64,000 nucleotides of DNA from Callaeas wilsoni (GCA_013398955.1 VWPU01009485.1:1-64000); one strand, 5' to 3'; positions 40,001-52,510 are shown, counted from the stretch's first letter. Notes: generated from the letters alone by a model not told the origin. Program-made: numbers and translations.

Positions 40001-42289
40001 TGGGGATGATTCACTTATTTTGTGTGTGTGTAAAGCAAGCTAAGAGATGCCAAAAAAACCTCCATTACTTCTGGCAGACTCTTGAACCGGCCGAAGTGAG
40101 GGTTTCTTTACCACTTGTAACAAAAGACAGTGAATGAAACTAGCAAGGAAGATCAAAATGGACAGTGGTGACCAAAGTAGCTCCAAATATAGGAAAAAAA
40201 ATGTTTCTAGCTGCAGACTGACAGCTGACCAGGTCCTGTGAGGAAGTCCCAGCAGTCCCAGCAATTGCTAACTAGACAAAAATTAGAGGTATTGAAAGTC
40301 CCTGCTTTAAGGTGCAAAAAGCAACATATAATTGCAGACCCTCAGTGAACTCAGACTTCTTGTATTAACCAGCCTGCACAAAAGTCTTTTCTAGTTAAGG
40401 AAAGGAAGAACTGGACCAGCGAAAGTAAAAATAGAACAACAGGTCACATAAATTGAAAGGACTCTGCAATTGCACAAAGCCACACAAAATATGATCAGTA
40501 CTTGAAGTGCCAGCAAAAATGCAGAAAATTAAATGCCTCTTCCCCCATGCAAATAGCCAAAAATTAGTCATTCAGGGCCTGCAATTGGTTTGCTGAAGTC
40601 TGATGTGATTAAGCTGTTTTTGTGTATAAGACCTAACAGATGAAGAGGGAAAAATCTTTGCATGAAAATACCCGAACTGCAGACATGTTGCACCAAGGCC
40701 ATGGAAGTTATTAGTCAGGCTCCTTGTGTGTATTAGGTCTCCTTTCTGAGCCGTCCTGGGAAAGGAACCCTGCTAGTTCAGTGGAAGACTGGAGTTCAAC
40801 TGTACTTTGTTCAGTGTGAACGCAATATACCCACATATTTCAACTTCAGTACTGCAGCTAAAGTTCATCCACTACCCTGCATTTGAAAAAGGTACTTAAA
40901 AAACCACCTGAATTTTAGTTTTCTAACATATGGAGATCAGAGAACAGTTGGTAGTGAAATCCTCCATTTCAAGAACAAAGCCACTCTTCAATTCTCCGCT
41001 TCTATTTTAATATCAACTGGATTAATATATAAATTTACAGCTAGCATGCATTATAATCTTATTATAAACAGAGACACAACACCAAAAGAGCTGATTACAC
41101 AATACCCAGAAATCTGATGAAGTACAAGAGTTCCTGAATAAGCCAAATTAATACATCAAATGTTGAGTGACAACCATCATATGTGGGTGCAGAAATAGGT
41201 TCTTTGCAATGACAGAGCTGGTAAATGGAGGGACTCACAGCTGAAGCCCACTCTGCATGAGCCTGGCCAAATTTAAGAGAGATATAGCAAGAATAGGATC
41301 CACCTCTACTTCAGACATCTTAGCAAGGCTATAGAGAGACTGCACTCCTCAGTTCCCATAGCAGACATTCAGTACAGCCACACTGCTAAAAACATACTTA
41401 GTCATCCATAAGGATACTGACAAATCAGATCAGATAATCAACTGTCTGAAGCACATACTTTGAAGGAGAGGGGGAGAAGAAGAAGAAAAAAAAAGCTTTT
41501 GCATTCTACTTATTTCTGGGAATTAAATTAAATAAGCTGGCAAAGTATTTTTGCTAATGAACACAAAAAAAATCTGAAGGTGTTGCCAGCACGTAATAGC
41601 TAATGACAGGAGAAGAGCATCAGTTCAGGCAGAGACTGAAGCCCGCGACAGCAAAGGCCCAAGCAGAAAATTTTAAGGTCAGTCCAGGTAAAATTCAGTT
41701 CATAATGAAAGAAGACAAATGCATGAGACGCCTACTCTTAACTGACAGAACCCAGCCAGTGAATTCAAAGTCACTTCTAAACCCGAAATTATGTAAAGAT
41801 TGTTTCAGAAGATCCAGTTGCAGAATATGCCAGATGAAACCTATTTTGCCCACTGCAGCAACTGCTACATGACAGCAGATCAGAAATCAGGAGCAGCAGG
41901 ACAAATACTCCTGGGAGTATCTGAGCCAAGTCACCTGCTCTGGTCAAGACTGTGTCCACACCTGACGGCCACCGGTGCCCAGCCCTGCAGTCACAGCAGA
42001 CTGAGCCATCAGCAGAGCACCAGGGCAGCGTGAACAGGAAGCACCTAACGCTGCACTGCATGCTGTATCTACAGCACACTTATTTATGCTTAAACAACGG
42101 CAGCCACAACCACTGACATTTGCACCAGCGATTAGAACTGCCACCACCATCTTTAGGAGGCACCTTACACAAGACATGTCAGTAAACAAATTAACAAGTG
42201 GGAATGGGTTATGCATGCTCGCTTGACAGAGTGACACGTGTGACAGCTTCACTCAGGCTCTGCATGAAGAAACAGGCTCAGAGAGTAAT
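37023..42289. other. non-coding sequence, no recognisable gene
   Basis: No coding exon or mobile element was recognised. A 9-base palindrome lies at 39199-39218. The part from about 41880 to 42060 is locally richer in G and C than its surroundings, with CAG/CTG-like motifs. It has overlapping open frames on both strands, but none resembles a known protein. Confidence 0.65.
39199..39218. repeat. 9-base palindrome with 2-base spacer
   Basis: AGCAGTAAT and ATTACTGCT are exact reverse complements around GA. The inner part contains paired TAAT/ATTA homeodomain core motifs, and more TAAT cores follow to 39235. No function is demonstrated. Confidence 0.75.
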
Positions 42290-42500
42290 AAAGATTGAGC
42301 TTTGACCAGTTAAGTGTTAATAATATCTGACACACATGGATGAGGATTAATCAGGGAGTTGTCAGGACTGTTATAATAATAGCTGCTTCAAATGCTGTTC
42401 AGTGGGAGGGATTCTAAAAATGAGAATACATTCACTTAATATATTGCAGTGCTTGCTTTAAAATTAATCATGAATAATCATTAGAAGGCTTCTGGTTGGA
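42290..42500. promoter_or_regulatory. candidate conserved non-coding element (TAAT-rich)
   Basis: About 200 bases dense in homeodomain-type cores: GGATTAATC at 42344-42352 (an OTX/PITX-like palindromic arrangement), GTTAATAATA near 42316, and ATTAATCATGAATAATCATT around 42463-42482. Such composition is typical of developmental enhancers conserved across vertebrates, but it also occurs by chance in AT-rich DNA. Only an alignment to other vertebrates could settle it. Confidence 0.2.
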
Positions 42501-44221
42501 GGGAGGGAGTATTTCACATGACCCAGATGCTGGCTGTACATCTCCACAGATGGGATTATAGCTGTCTGGTACCTAATAATGAGAGCTCTGTTTCAGCCTC
42601 ATGCCTTTTATTTCACTCTTGCTCTAACTGCAGTGGCAGTGAGAAAGTTCACCAGCTTTAGCCAACAAACATGCTGATATCACTGGGACTGAATAAAACT
42701 ACGATGTACATACAACCGTGCATGTGGGACGTTGTCAAAGACGTGCACTGGAGAGAAGACTGACTTCTGCCTGTGGAAACTTTTTCTGCTGTGTTGCAAT
42801 TCTGTTTTCTGCATTCAAACACAATGCAGTAATGTTCTTAGTGCTGTGCTTAATTTCAAGTACCTGGATAGTCTCATTAAGGCACTGTTCAACTGCTTAA
42901 AGTTGGATTTGTCAGGATGATTCAGTGGCTTAAAATTAAGTTATGCATACAATTATCCTGGTAAAGAGCTCTCTCTTTTTCGGTCCTGTGGGTACTAGTG
43001 CATCCAGAAACGCTGTTAATAGTAACAATAAAGCATTCAAAAATGACAGAATGCAGCTGAATACTTTTTTTTCCTAACAGAAATTCAGTAGTCAATGAAT
43101 GCTGTTACATCTGAAATCAAGGTTAAACAAAACTAACTGCAGGCTAATAATGCAGAGGAGTATCCCAAATTTTTATTTTCTTACACTTTGACTCTGGTAC
43201 CCTGATTACATTGCTTATTTGGTTCCTTATAAGACCTCCTAGAGACAGACTAGATTTACTTCTAGTCTACTACTAACATCAACAGTGCAGCAAAAGGATT
43301 ATATTCTTTCCTATTAGAAAAAAATCTTCCTTATCATAGTTGTTCACTCCTAAAAAAGAACCAAGAGACAGCACTATTTCAATTTTTTCCTCCTTCTATT
43401 GTAGTCAAGTACCAACTGACTCATTGCCCCTTTAATCTGTGAGTAAGTATCAATATTCATGAATGCAACTTCTATTTAATAATTAATTTAAGGACAAATA
43501 CTGCTTAGATATGGTAAGTACTTGAACTTCTAATATGCACCAAGGTTAAATACTTATCGGAAATACCTAATGTTCTCACATCTCAATTACCTCTCAGGAA
43601 ATAGAAAGAAAAAGATTTTTCGGTTATGTCAAAATGTTTTGCCTATAAATTTGGAATATTGAATTTACAATAGACAGATTTCTATATGCTATACAACAAT
43701 GCATATGCACTGTTATATACAACATATCTCATATGGCCTTTTCAACCTTTTCATCCCTTTTACAGGGATGTAAACTGTTGGTCAATGTAAATGGCATTAA
43801 TTTCTGTATTTGTGAACTTTACACATGCTACACAGGTACAGTGATGATAGCTCTGAAAAATATCAGTAAGCAACACCAGAGTGTAATTTAACTTAGAAGC
43901 CAACAGCAGTCTTTGGCCACACTGAAATTCTCCATCTCCCCAAGAAGTGGGCTTATAATTTGCAGGTGGCTTCATCACTATTTATGATGGTTTGCTTCTA
44001 ATTTTTGCCCCCTTTTTTTTTTCTTTCTTCTAAAGGAAGGCAGCTTTTCTATTCTTAGCCTGCTGTGGTATGCCTTCCATTGAGGGATCTGTAATTATTT
44101 AGTCTGCATTTCCTGCTGTGGTGCAGGTGAGGATACATTTCTGGAAGTGGCAGCAAAGTCAGCTTTAATTCAGTCTAATTTTACTCTATTAGGTTTTTTA
44201 TTCGTTAAATGCATCTTAACG
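42501..44221. other. non-coding sequence, no recognisable gene
   Basis: AT-rich unique sequence with short homopolymers (for example T-rich near 44013-44022). I see no recognisable repeat family or coding exon. Confidence 0.7.
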
Positions 44222-44728
44222 ATGTCCCACCTATCTACTTCCCAAAAGAGAGGAATTTTTCCCTATGTGATCATGCAACTGACCTTAGACTGCTTTCTTT
44301 TTCTGCTTACACACATTATTGAGAGGTTACATACAAAGTCTTTGCTTGGAAGATACTGGAAAAACTTCAAAGAACTGAGGGAATGCACAGGGTTCTTCAA
44401 ATCCACCTTGGGCTGCGCATTTTGTCAAGAGATGGATCAAAGTCTTATAACCAAGGCAAGATTCAGGGTCTTCCTGTTGGAACACGTGAGCTGTGAGACT
44501 GACCACGATGCTTTGCTCAGAGGATGCTCATGGGTTGCTTTTGTGGTCACCCACTCCAGGATGTGTTCCTTGGCTCCTCATCTCCACAGCAGCAGAGCAC
44601 AGAGATCTCCACCCTTGCCCAGGGTGATGCACCACAGACTTGTCTTTTCCACCAAAATCTCAGGCCCCCTTTTTCCCCCACAATGCATGTTATTTACACA
44701 GTTTTCCATCCACATTAAGCATTGTTGA
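44222..44728 (+). other. longest ATG-initiated open frame, probably chance
   Basis: The frame has 168 codons from the ATG at 44222 and is open a further 25 codons upstream, without an ATG. I recognise no domain. The first third is hydrophobic and aromatic with a possible membrane-like segment, while the latter half, in locally GC-richer DNA, is rich in serine, histidine and arginine. There is no good Kozak context (GACGATGTC), no evident splice-site support and no poly-A tail suggesting a retrocopy. In 64 kb of AT-rich DNA a frame this long is somewhat rare but not extraordinary, and higher local GC makes it more likely. I do not call it a gene. Confidence 0.15.
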
Positions 44729-45394
44729 GCTCGTTTTTTGTTACTAAGCCTCAATACCCAAAGACCTACCCTGACACCTGCACTTTAACACTGAGGTTCA
44801 CAGAGCTGGAAAAATATCCAGGAGGTGCCCTTTGCAGGATTTGTCACTTTGGACTAAATCACTTACCGTCAATTATGCTTACCCAACTATAAAATAGGGG
44901 CAATAATACTTATTTTTCAAAGATGATAGGAGGCTTATTAATGCTTGTTTAAGTGCTTTGTTACGCCTGAATGGAAAAGGAAATTATTATTATAATTTTA
45001 AGTGAAGCTTAATTATAAAGCTGTTAACATAAGCATATTAGAAAAATGAATTCTGAATCACAAGCCAGCAATTCCTCACTCTTAAAACAGTGTGAGATGA
45101 TTTTATATGCATCTTGCTATCACTAATCCCCTCTTCTCTAAATCTTACATTTGTTTTCCATATTAAAGCTAAGAAGAGGCAACATGCAAATTAAATTTAG
45201 TGTCGAATCAATCAAGAAACAATACCTAGTAACATATTTGGTGATCTGTCATCGCTAGAAGCCTCATTAAAAAAAAAAAAATAGTCTCCATACAAACCCA
45301 TTCTGTTTGCTATATATTAAAATAAGCTACGCATGTGATTGTCACTGGTACAATCTCTAACCTGGAAAACAGGCTAAATTACCTCTCCTTTGAA
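44729..45394. other. non-coding; contains a TAAT-rich patch
   Basis: Between 44930 and 45065 the sequence is unusually rich in TAAT/ATTA cores and repeated TTAA, with few CpGs: AATTATTATTATAATTTTAA near 44980-45000, and CTTAATTATAAAGC near 45008-45021. It could be a conserved non-coding element. An A run of thirteen lies near 45269-45281. No gene is recognised. Confidence 0.35.
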
Positions 45395-45787
45395 GACAGG
45401 ATGAGAGTTGGGCGTTTTCAGCCTGGAGAAGGGAAAGCTCCCTGGAGCCTTCTGTACCTAAAGGGGCTACAAGAAAGTTGGAGCCTTTTGGACCTGGAGT
45501 ATACAACCTTTTTACATGGGTGTATAGCGATAGAACAAGGAGGAATTGCCTTAAACTGCAGAAGGTAGGTTTAGATTAGATATCAGGAACAAATTCTTTA
45601 TTACGAGGGTGAGGCACTGGCACAGGCTGCCCACAGAATTTGTGGATGCCCCATCCCTGGAAGTGCCAGGCTGAATGGGGCCCCTGAGCAACCTGGCCTA
45701 GTGGAGGGTGTCCCTGCCCACAGCAGGGGGTTGGAACTGGATGATCTTTAAGGTCCCTTCCAACCCAAACTATGCTATGAATTCATG
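45395..45787 (+). mobile_element. CR1 LINE 3' portion, sense orientation
   Basis: About 390 bases match the end of a CR1 element in forward orientation. It starts near the end of the reverse-transcriptase ORF2 ('gttttcagcctggagaaggg...'), passes through 'gatagaacaaggaggaattgccttaaact' and 'aattctttattacgagggtgaggcactgg', then 'gtggatgccccatccctggaagtg'. It ends with GATGATCTTTAAGGTCCCTT, CCAACCCAAACTATGCTATG and a degenerate tail repeat. The ORF2 remnant is broken by frame changes and stops and makes no protein. CR1-like sequence may begin slightly earlier, near 45350. Confidence 0.95.
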
Positions 45788-46463
45788 AAGATCAAGTCAC
45801 CAAGTTACCAAGATAATTTAAAATTTGCAATAAGATTCTCTCACAAATTTGCAAATCCTAGACAGCACAGTTCTTCCTTTAATCAAACAACAACACAAAA
45901 TCCTTTAAGTGGCTTGCTTAGAAGACAACTCAGTACTTACAAAAGTACATAACACTGAAGATTATACAGTTATTGTGCAGAAAGGGTTGAGCAAAATAAT
46001 TTGCTTTTACCTGCCACAACGTATTTGTCAAAATAAGTATCACTTCAAATCATCACTCCCAAATCTTCTGCAAATGTGTTCTATGAGCTTGAGCTCTGAC
46101 ACTTACACAATGTATACAAATAAAAGCAGAACTCCAGGATCATTTCCAGACAATAGAAAATAATCTCACTCCATTTCCTCCAACCCTGTCACCAATTTGT
46201 ACTTCAGAGGCTCACCAGAAGAGGTAAATAAACATAAAATCTGCTTAGATAAGGCACTGCTCATCAAGTTTTCAAAAAGAGGGTAAGTATTTGATGTTAA
46301 AACAAAGTGCCTTTAAAAAAGCTCCTCTAGAGCTGGGGGCTCGTGCTCCTCCCTGCCCAGAATTGCAGTGCCTGGGAAGGCAATGGTGGTTTTCCATGGT
46401 CACAGAAAAAAAAGACACTTCATGCTGGGGAGGGGTGTGGGTAAGTGCTGTGTAAAGCAAGAG

Positions 46464-46522
46464 CAACAAAAAACAAAACAAGACAACAAAAAATCCCCAA
46501 CAAAACGATAACAACCCCAAAA
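46464..46522. repeat. A/C-rich low-complexity tract
   Basis: An irregular series of CAACAAAA-type units with scattered CCCC. It is simple sequence; the opposite strand reads as T/G-rich. Confidence 0.75.
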
Positions 46523-49094
46523 TGAATATCCAGCAAAAGCCAAGACTTGAGATGAAGTGAGGCATCCAATATTGTCCAGTGTCATCCAGTGCTGACCCAA
46601 ACCAAATGTCTGTATCAACAAACACGATTTGAGCAGAACTGAAGGAGACATTAATTCTTCACTGATCACCAACAGGACTATTTAATCTAAATTAAATTTT
46701 GTAAGGTTAAAAAACAAGGCTTAAAGGAAACAGCTCTCCAGATTTTCAACAAGAGTTGAAAACTGTCAATAAAATCAAGAGATTTCAGTCAGCTGTGGCC
46801 ATCACACGTGGTTGGACCTTGTCCTGGAAGGAGTGCCACCACTACTCCCTCCCCACCGCAGAACTCTTGGAGCATCACCTCACACGCTGCTCCCAACAGC
46901 CCTCCCCAAGCACCAGATGGGAGAGGGAAAATGGAGAACTAAGAGTGTAAACACACCAAAATTATTTGATAGAACAGCCTATTTGATGCCTTCTAGACAA
47001 AGGGGAAAATAAGAACAGTTGCAACAGTAAAGCCTCAGGACTGACAGGCCCCTGATGGAGCAGAGAACACGAACAATGTCACAGAGTTACAGCAGATTGC
47101 TGCTACTGAAGCGACCGGGAAATCTCACAGTTAAGGACCAGAGTGTGCCTGATTCTCCCTGTACCTGTGGCTTGTCTCCTCCCCTTGATGATATTTCAGC
47201 CACAATTAATTCAGAAAGCCACAAGGTTTTCCACTGGGTTGCTGGTTCCTCCCCCCTGCATGCAGCTGTGGCGTCCTTATGACAACTTCCCATCTTCCAG
47301 ACAACTTAGCTGAAGGCAAAGGTTTGGTCAGTTTGGAACTACCACCAGTGTCAGACACTTCCTTTATATTTTCCTACTCCTAACTTTACTAACAGATTGA
47401 AGTCCTAATTTGGATGAATAATCCAAATGCCAGTAACTAATTGCACTTGTTCCCTCGGCAGATTTTTCCCATGGCGCTTGCTTGTCCTACCAACCAACTT
47501 CAATGACAAAGGCTTAAAGTCATACTAGCAGCAGGCTTTTTCTGTCCTCTTGTGCAAACATTCTTTGCATTGTCCTCCATGATTCTAGGCTGCAGGTTCT
47601 GCAAGCATAGCACACTTGTCAACTAGACTTATCGAATGCTTAACAAACCCTCACTGACATGTAAAAGTCTCCTGCAAAAAAAATTTCAAGATGTCACAAA
47701 CAGCATCCAAACTTTGGCTCCAAGAACAACTGTGTCAAAGTCCTTTGTCTTTGCCCCACACCATCTTCCCTTTCTCTTCTCCTTGTTTTTTAATCCTTCA
47801 GTTACAATACATCTCAATAGCAAGCATGGTACTCTGCAAACAAACACACTTACTTACCATATGCAAGGACAAATCAATTCATTCACTGACTCAATTCTAA
47901 TTCTGAAAAGCCAGTTCTGTTTTACTACATATTCTATTTATTTAAAAAAACAAGACTGACAAGCCAATGCAAACATGCAATGCTGATGATGCACTTTGCT
48001 AGACAATTAAGCCATAAAATTCTATAGCACTGAAAATAGCACAAAATACCACATGCACAAAGAGGCCAAGTTCTGTATCCTGAGGAAATAGCTTTGTATT
48101 CCATAAATTTACAGCATTTTATATCTTACAAAAAAAATTATAGTAAACCCCAATCGCCATTGTATGTGTTATATGGAAGCCATCACTAAGAGGCTGATAT
48201 TTAGCATGGAAAAAATAACTGAGTATAAAGACTAAGTGACAAAACAGAAGTGCAATACCATTTTCTGATGGTAAATTTGAGCAATTTAATGGCAGCATCT
48301 GCTCTTTTTGATAAAGAGGCAGATGTATTTTGGGCCTCACCCTAAGTGAATGAAAATGCTTACATCACTTACTACAGAGCAGTATTTTACATAAACTCAT
48401 AATACCAAACCTACAATGAAAATCTTATTCATTCTGATGACTTACTAGCCTAGCAGAAGCATTGAGCCCAAATATTTCTTTTTACTATGGGCACAAAGTA
48501 ATTCTCTGCATGAATTTCATGTTATCCATCTGCAGTATTACACAGTACTGGAGATGGAATATGGCCTAAATCTCTCTTGACACCATTTTTTATTTTCCTG
48601 CATGATAATAAAAAGCAGAAAGTTTTATTAATGTAGACCCATGAAATGTACCAAGAGATACTCTAACACTATTCACCATGAATATAGATTAACATTTTAG
48701 GGTTTATGGCTAGTTATATATTCATTAAAGTTACTGTAAACAATATCAGATGGAGGTGAAATAAACATGAAAAAGCTCTCCATGGGTTTAGGTATATTCA
48801 ACATCACAAAGCTCCTCATGTGCTCATTAAGTGCAATGATGTAACAGATATAAATCCAACATAATGACACGGTTAAACAGAAGTCTTTCTTCGTTTAAAA
48901 CTCATTCTGCCTCTATCTTGCTGCATCTATCCCCATTCTGCCTCTTTCTGACTGCTGAGCCAGTTATCTTTACATATGCTTGTCCTTCAGAGCAGTGATA
49001 CACAGTCCTTCCAAACTGCAGCTCATTGCTTCAACACAGAATTCCTGGAGGACAGAAACATTCCTCTCACAGACAAACAGAAGGCATTCATAGC

Positions 49095-49125
49095 ACTCTC
49101 TCCCTCAGATAACTCTCTCCCTCAG
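49095..49125. repeat. two-copy tandem duplication, period 17
   Basis: ACTCTCTCCCTCAG occurs at 49095-49108 and 49112-49125, joined by ATA. The pyrimidine-rich unit is identical in both copies, so slippage is likely. Confidence 0.85.
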
Positions 49126-50365
49126 CTCCAAGTGGAAGCTCATCACTAGAACATAAGGATCAAAAATAAATAACATAAATTTGAAGTGCCAAAAGCAAGT
49201 GCCTCACACAGAAAAAAAAAAATCATCAAGATAAATCCTGCAGAACAAAGGTACGCTGGTTTTTTGCTGTCTGTTCTCCCTCTTCCTCACCCAGAAACAA
49301 GGTGCCCAGTGAAATAACGCAAACAGCCACTGACTTCTGGTCTGGATTTACTGATTGAATAAAGGAGCATCCCAAGCAAGGAAATCTATTTCATTTCCAG
49401 CATGGCTATTAAACAGTCTCATCACAACCAAGCTTTTCCAGGTACAGACTTGCTTGTCTGAACTTGCACTATATCTTTAGGCTGACTTTTTCCCTCAAAG
49501 TTGAATTTTTATGGTATTGTTTTGAAGACACAATTTAACCTTCTTTCAAGTTTTTAACATCATATTTACTTATCACCTTGAGCTGTACTAGACACAAAAC
49601 AAGCCTGCAGATCTAACCCAGAATCATGCAGTTGCTCTTCTGGGCATTCCACACAGTATTACTTTGAGCATCTGTTTTGGGAAACATCCACCAAAGCTTT
49701 TCAAGGACAGTTTCTAACACAGAGACAGCAAAAGATGAAATTACAAAGCAATACATCTGAAGAACACTGGACACTGAAAAGAAACAGGTAATGGATGCAG
49801 AGGAGGTACAACAGTTTTGTCAGTAAGGCACAGAAATAAGAATAACTTGATTCTGGAATCTGTTTTTATTACAAGCAGGTTCTAAGGCAAAATACTGGTA
49901 ATCCTGTTGGCTGAAATAAAAAGAGCAAGCTTCCTTCTCTACAACCCTCGAAAAGTTCTGAATGGAATCCAAACCAGAGTTCTGCTGACCTGTGCAGAAA
50001 GATCCTCTGTGCAAAGAACTGTGTTAGTTGTGCAAATGACATGTATTTTAACACAGTGCTTAAATTGCAAAATTAAAAAAGAAGCAGTGTTTATCTAGAG
50101 CAGCAAGAAATGGAGTAGGTGGTGGAACAGAAGTAGCTCACATCACAAGATCAAGAGAAGCTTCAGCTGGGCTTTGTAACCCAGCAGGATGGGTAGGAAA
50201 AACCTGAGGCTTGATAACCCCAAAGTCTGTATGAGGCATCACTGGGGAAGGGAAGAAGCATGCAGGGCTAGGTCAGGCTGCTCAATGAACACAGCCGCTG
50301 TGAAATAGCATTAGGCCACTGCAGGGCTATTGGTTTATCTACTGAGTCAAGCTTTTATTTTCTTT

Positions 50366-50885
50366 ATTTTTGATTGGAAGTGACCTTTTAAAGGTCATCT
50401 AGTCCGACCCCCTGCAATGAGCAAGGACACCTTCAACCAGATCAGGTTGCTCAGACCCCCATCCAGACTGATCCTGAATGTTTCCAGGAATAAGGCATCA
50501 ATCACCTCTAGGCAATCTGTTTCAGTATCTCAGTACTCTCATTATAAAAAATAACCCCAAGATTTCTTCCTTATATCTGCTCTAAATCGACCCTCCTTCA
50601 GCTTAAACCTATTACCCCCTGGTCTGTTGCTAGAGCCCCTACTATAAAGCGTTCCCATCTTTCTTAGAGGTTCCTTTTCAGTACTCGAAGGCTCTGCCCT
50701 TGGAGCCTTCTTTCTCCAGGCTGAAGCATCAGTATCTCAGCTTTTCCTCATAGGAGGAGTGCTCCATCCCTCTGATAATTTTTGGCCCTGCCCTGGCCCT
50801 GTTCCAACAGGCCCATGTCTGTCATGTACTGACGACTCCAGAGCTGGATGCAGTACTACAGGCAAAGTCTCATCAGAGAGGAGTA
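50366..50885 (-). mobile_element. longest CR1 LINE fragment, antisense
   Basis: About 520 bases of antisense CR1. In order along the plus strand: the 3' end (TTGATTGGAAGTGACC and 'aaaggtcatctagtccgaccccctgca'); the 'gacaccttcaaccagatcaggttgctcag' segment; 'tttcttccttatatctgctctaaatcgaccctcc'; 'agcttaaacctattaccccctggtctg'; 'ctttctccaggctgaagc'; and 'ctccagagctggatgcagtacta' near 50838-50862, close to the end of ORF2. Divergence is moderate, with indels. Truncation at the 5' side is normal for CR1. The ORF2 remnant carries stops and frameshifts, and no protein is expected. Confidence 0.95.
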
Positions 50886-52419
50886 GGCTTGCTAATTAAA
50901 CTGATGTGTGCTTGCAGATGATTAAAATTAGATCACTGAGAAGTACAAAGTTTCTCTGCAATATTTCCAGGTGTGAGGTCAGAAGTCAAATTCACTTTAG
51001 GAAATCACAATTACACTGGATTTTGTTGCTGGCTGTCAAATCCTGACAGAAGATTTAGAGCATATTAAATGTTGTTCTCTCTTCTATACTTAGAACCCAA
51101 TAATAATCATTGTAACATACAAGGAGCTACTGTTTGATTCGTGTGCTCTAAGGTCTCTAGGGAGTAATTTAATGCATAATATTTTTTGTTGTTTTAAAAA
51201 CTGCCCCTATTGCCTTCGGCCTGTTAAAGAAGCATCTACCTCCACCAGAATCTACCTTCACACTCTTTCCATGGCCTCACCAACTTCTGCTTGGTTTCAC
51301 AACTTTTTGATTTTCAGAGAAAAGCTTAACAATGAGACCCAAAGGTGGCCTACAAGCCCACAAAATCAAAATAAACCAGTTCAAAGTCGGAAGATTTCAC
51401 TGAAGGCTTTTGAATACTTCAGTTCTGACAATACTGCTTCCCATGTGACAGTCTGAGCTTCACACTCTGTTGACAGCCACACACGTAACCCCAACTAACA
51501 ATTGCCACATCTGCCCAAAGAAACCAAAACCAAGCAGAAATCCTTGTCTTTATTTTTTCCAAATTCTCAAAAGAAAAGCAAAGAATTGCACTACTGGTTT
51601 GTTACGTTGAAGACTCTATATATAACCTTCAAAACTCTTTATGAAAGAGTTTATAGATCATTGCTGTTTGTTCAACCATGTAAGTATTTTTTGACAGTGT
51701 TTTGTCATGCAAAACATCCGTGAGATTCTCTTCGCACACCTTGGCAGATAAAAAAATTAATCTTAAGTATAACAGCAAATCAAGCATTCGTAATGCCACA
51801 AAAACATTTATCTACATGCTGATGACTGAAATCTAACATAAAATTAATGGAGGCATTTAAGTAGCATTATGATTCACAATTAAGCTATGCAGATCTTTTC
51901 CAGGAACATCCCAGAGAATTTTTTTGTTTCACAAAAATCAGCATTAAAATGTAATTTTCTTTGTGACTTGCCCTTTAAGTTCCTGTTTTAAGAGTTGCAG
52001 TTAACTTTTAAACATTATCTCTGAATTTTCGGTGGTGAATCACGTATATAGTGTTCATACTGATTTGAACTAGGCATGAAGCAGTGAAGTTAAAAATTAT
52101 GCAAACATACAAATAACAGTAACCACTTATGTTCAGAGAAAAAACTGCTTTGAGAATACAGGGACAGGAACATTTGGATGCCATTTTAGGTCATTATTTC
52201 ACCTGGTTCTGATGTGCAACCAAGAAAAACCATCACGTCCACTCTATGAAGCACAGGGCAATTAATTCCACCCTGCCCTTCTCTTGTGTGCTCTATTTCA
52301 ATCCAAAGAGCCTATAAATCAAGAGAATCCTCCCATTCATGGCTCCTTTCACGCAGTGTTGGCAGGCCAGAATGGAGAGCCCTGTCACCTGCTCCAAGGA
52401 AAGTAGCCCCACTAGCTGG

Positions 52420-52441
52420 ATACCTAACTGATGTTAGGTAT
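52420..52441. repeat. perfect 9-base hairpin, 4-base loop
   Basis: ATACCTAAC (52420-52428) and GTTAGGTAT (52433-52441) pair exactly around TGAT. The stem is too short for a microRNA precursor, and I found no extension of the pairing beyond a G-T pair. Confidence 0.8.
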
Positions 52442-52510
52442 TTTTAAATAAAGGCAGTAAGGAAGCACATCAGAAAGTCTCTGTAACCCCAGTGAAAGAA
52501 GCCCCTGCCT

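Larger units (their letters stand above)
45788..50365. other. non-coding sequence with low-complexity tracts
   Basis: No gene is supported. The block includes an A/C-rich tract (46464-46522), a TAAT-containing AT-rich stretch (about 48590-48860), and a 14-base duplication (49095-49125). Short open frames on both strands resemble nothing known. Confidence 0.7.

Noticed and set aside
45335..45568. Open frame overlapping the plus-strand CR1
   Set aside because: It is a fragment of the retrotransposon read partly out of the original ORF2 frame, not a host gene.
52420..52441. Possible microRNA hairpin
   Set aside because: A nine-base stem with a four-base loop is far too short for a pre-miRNA, and the pairing does not extend.
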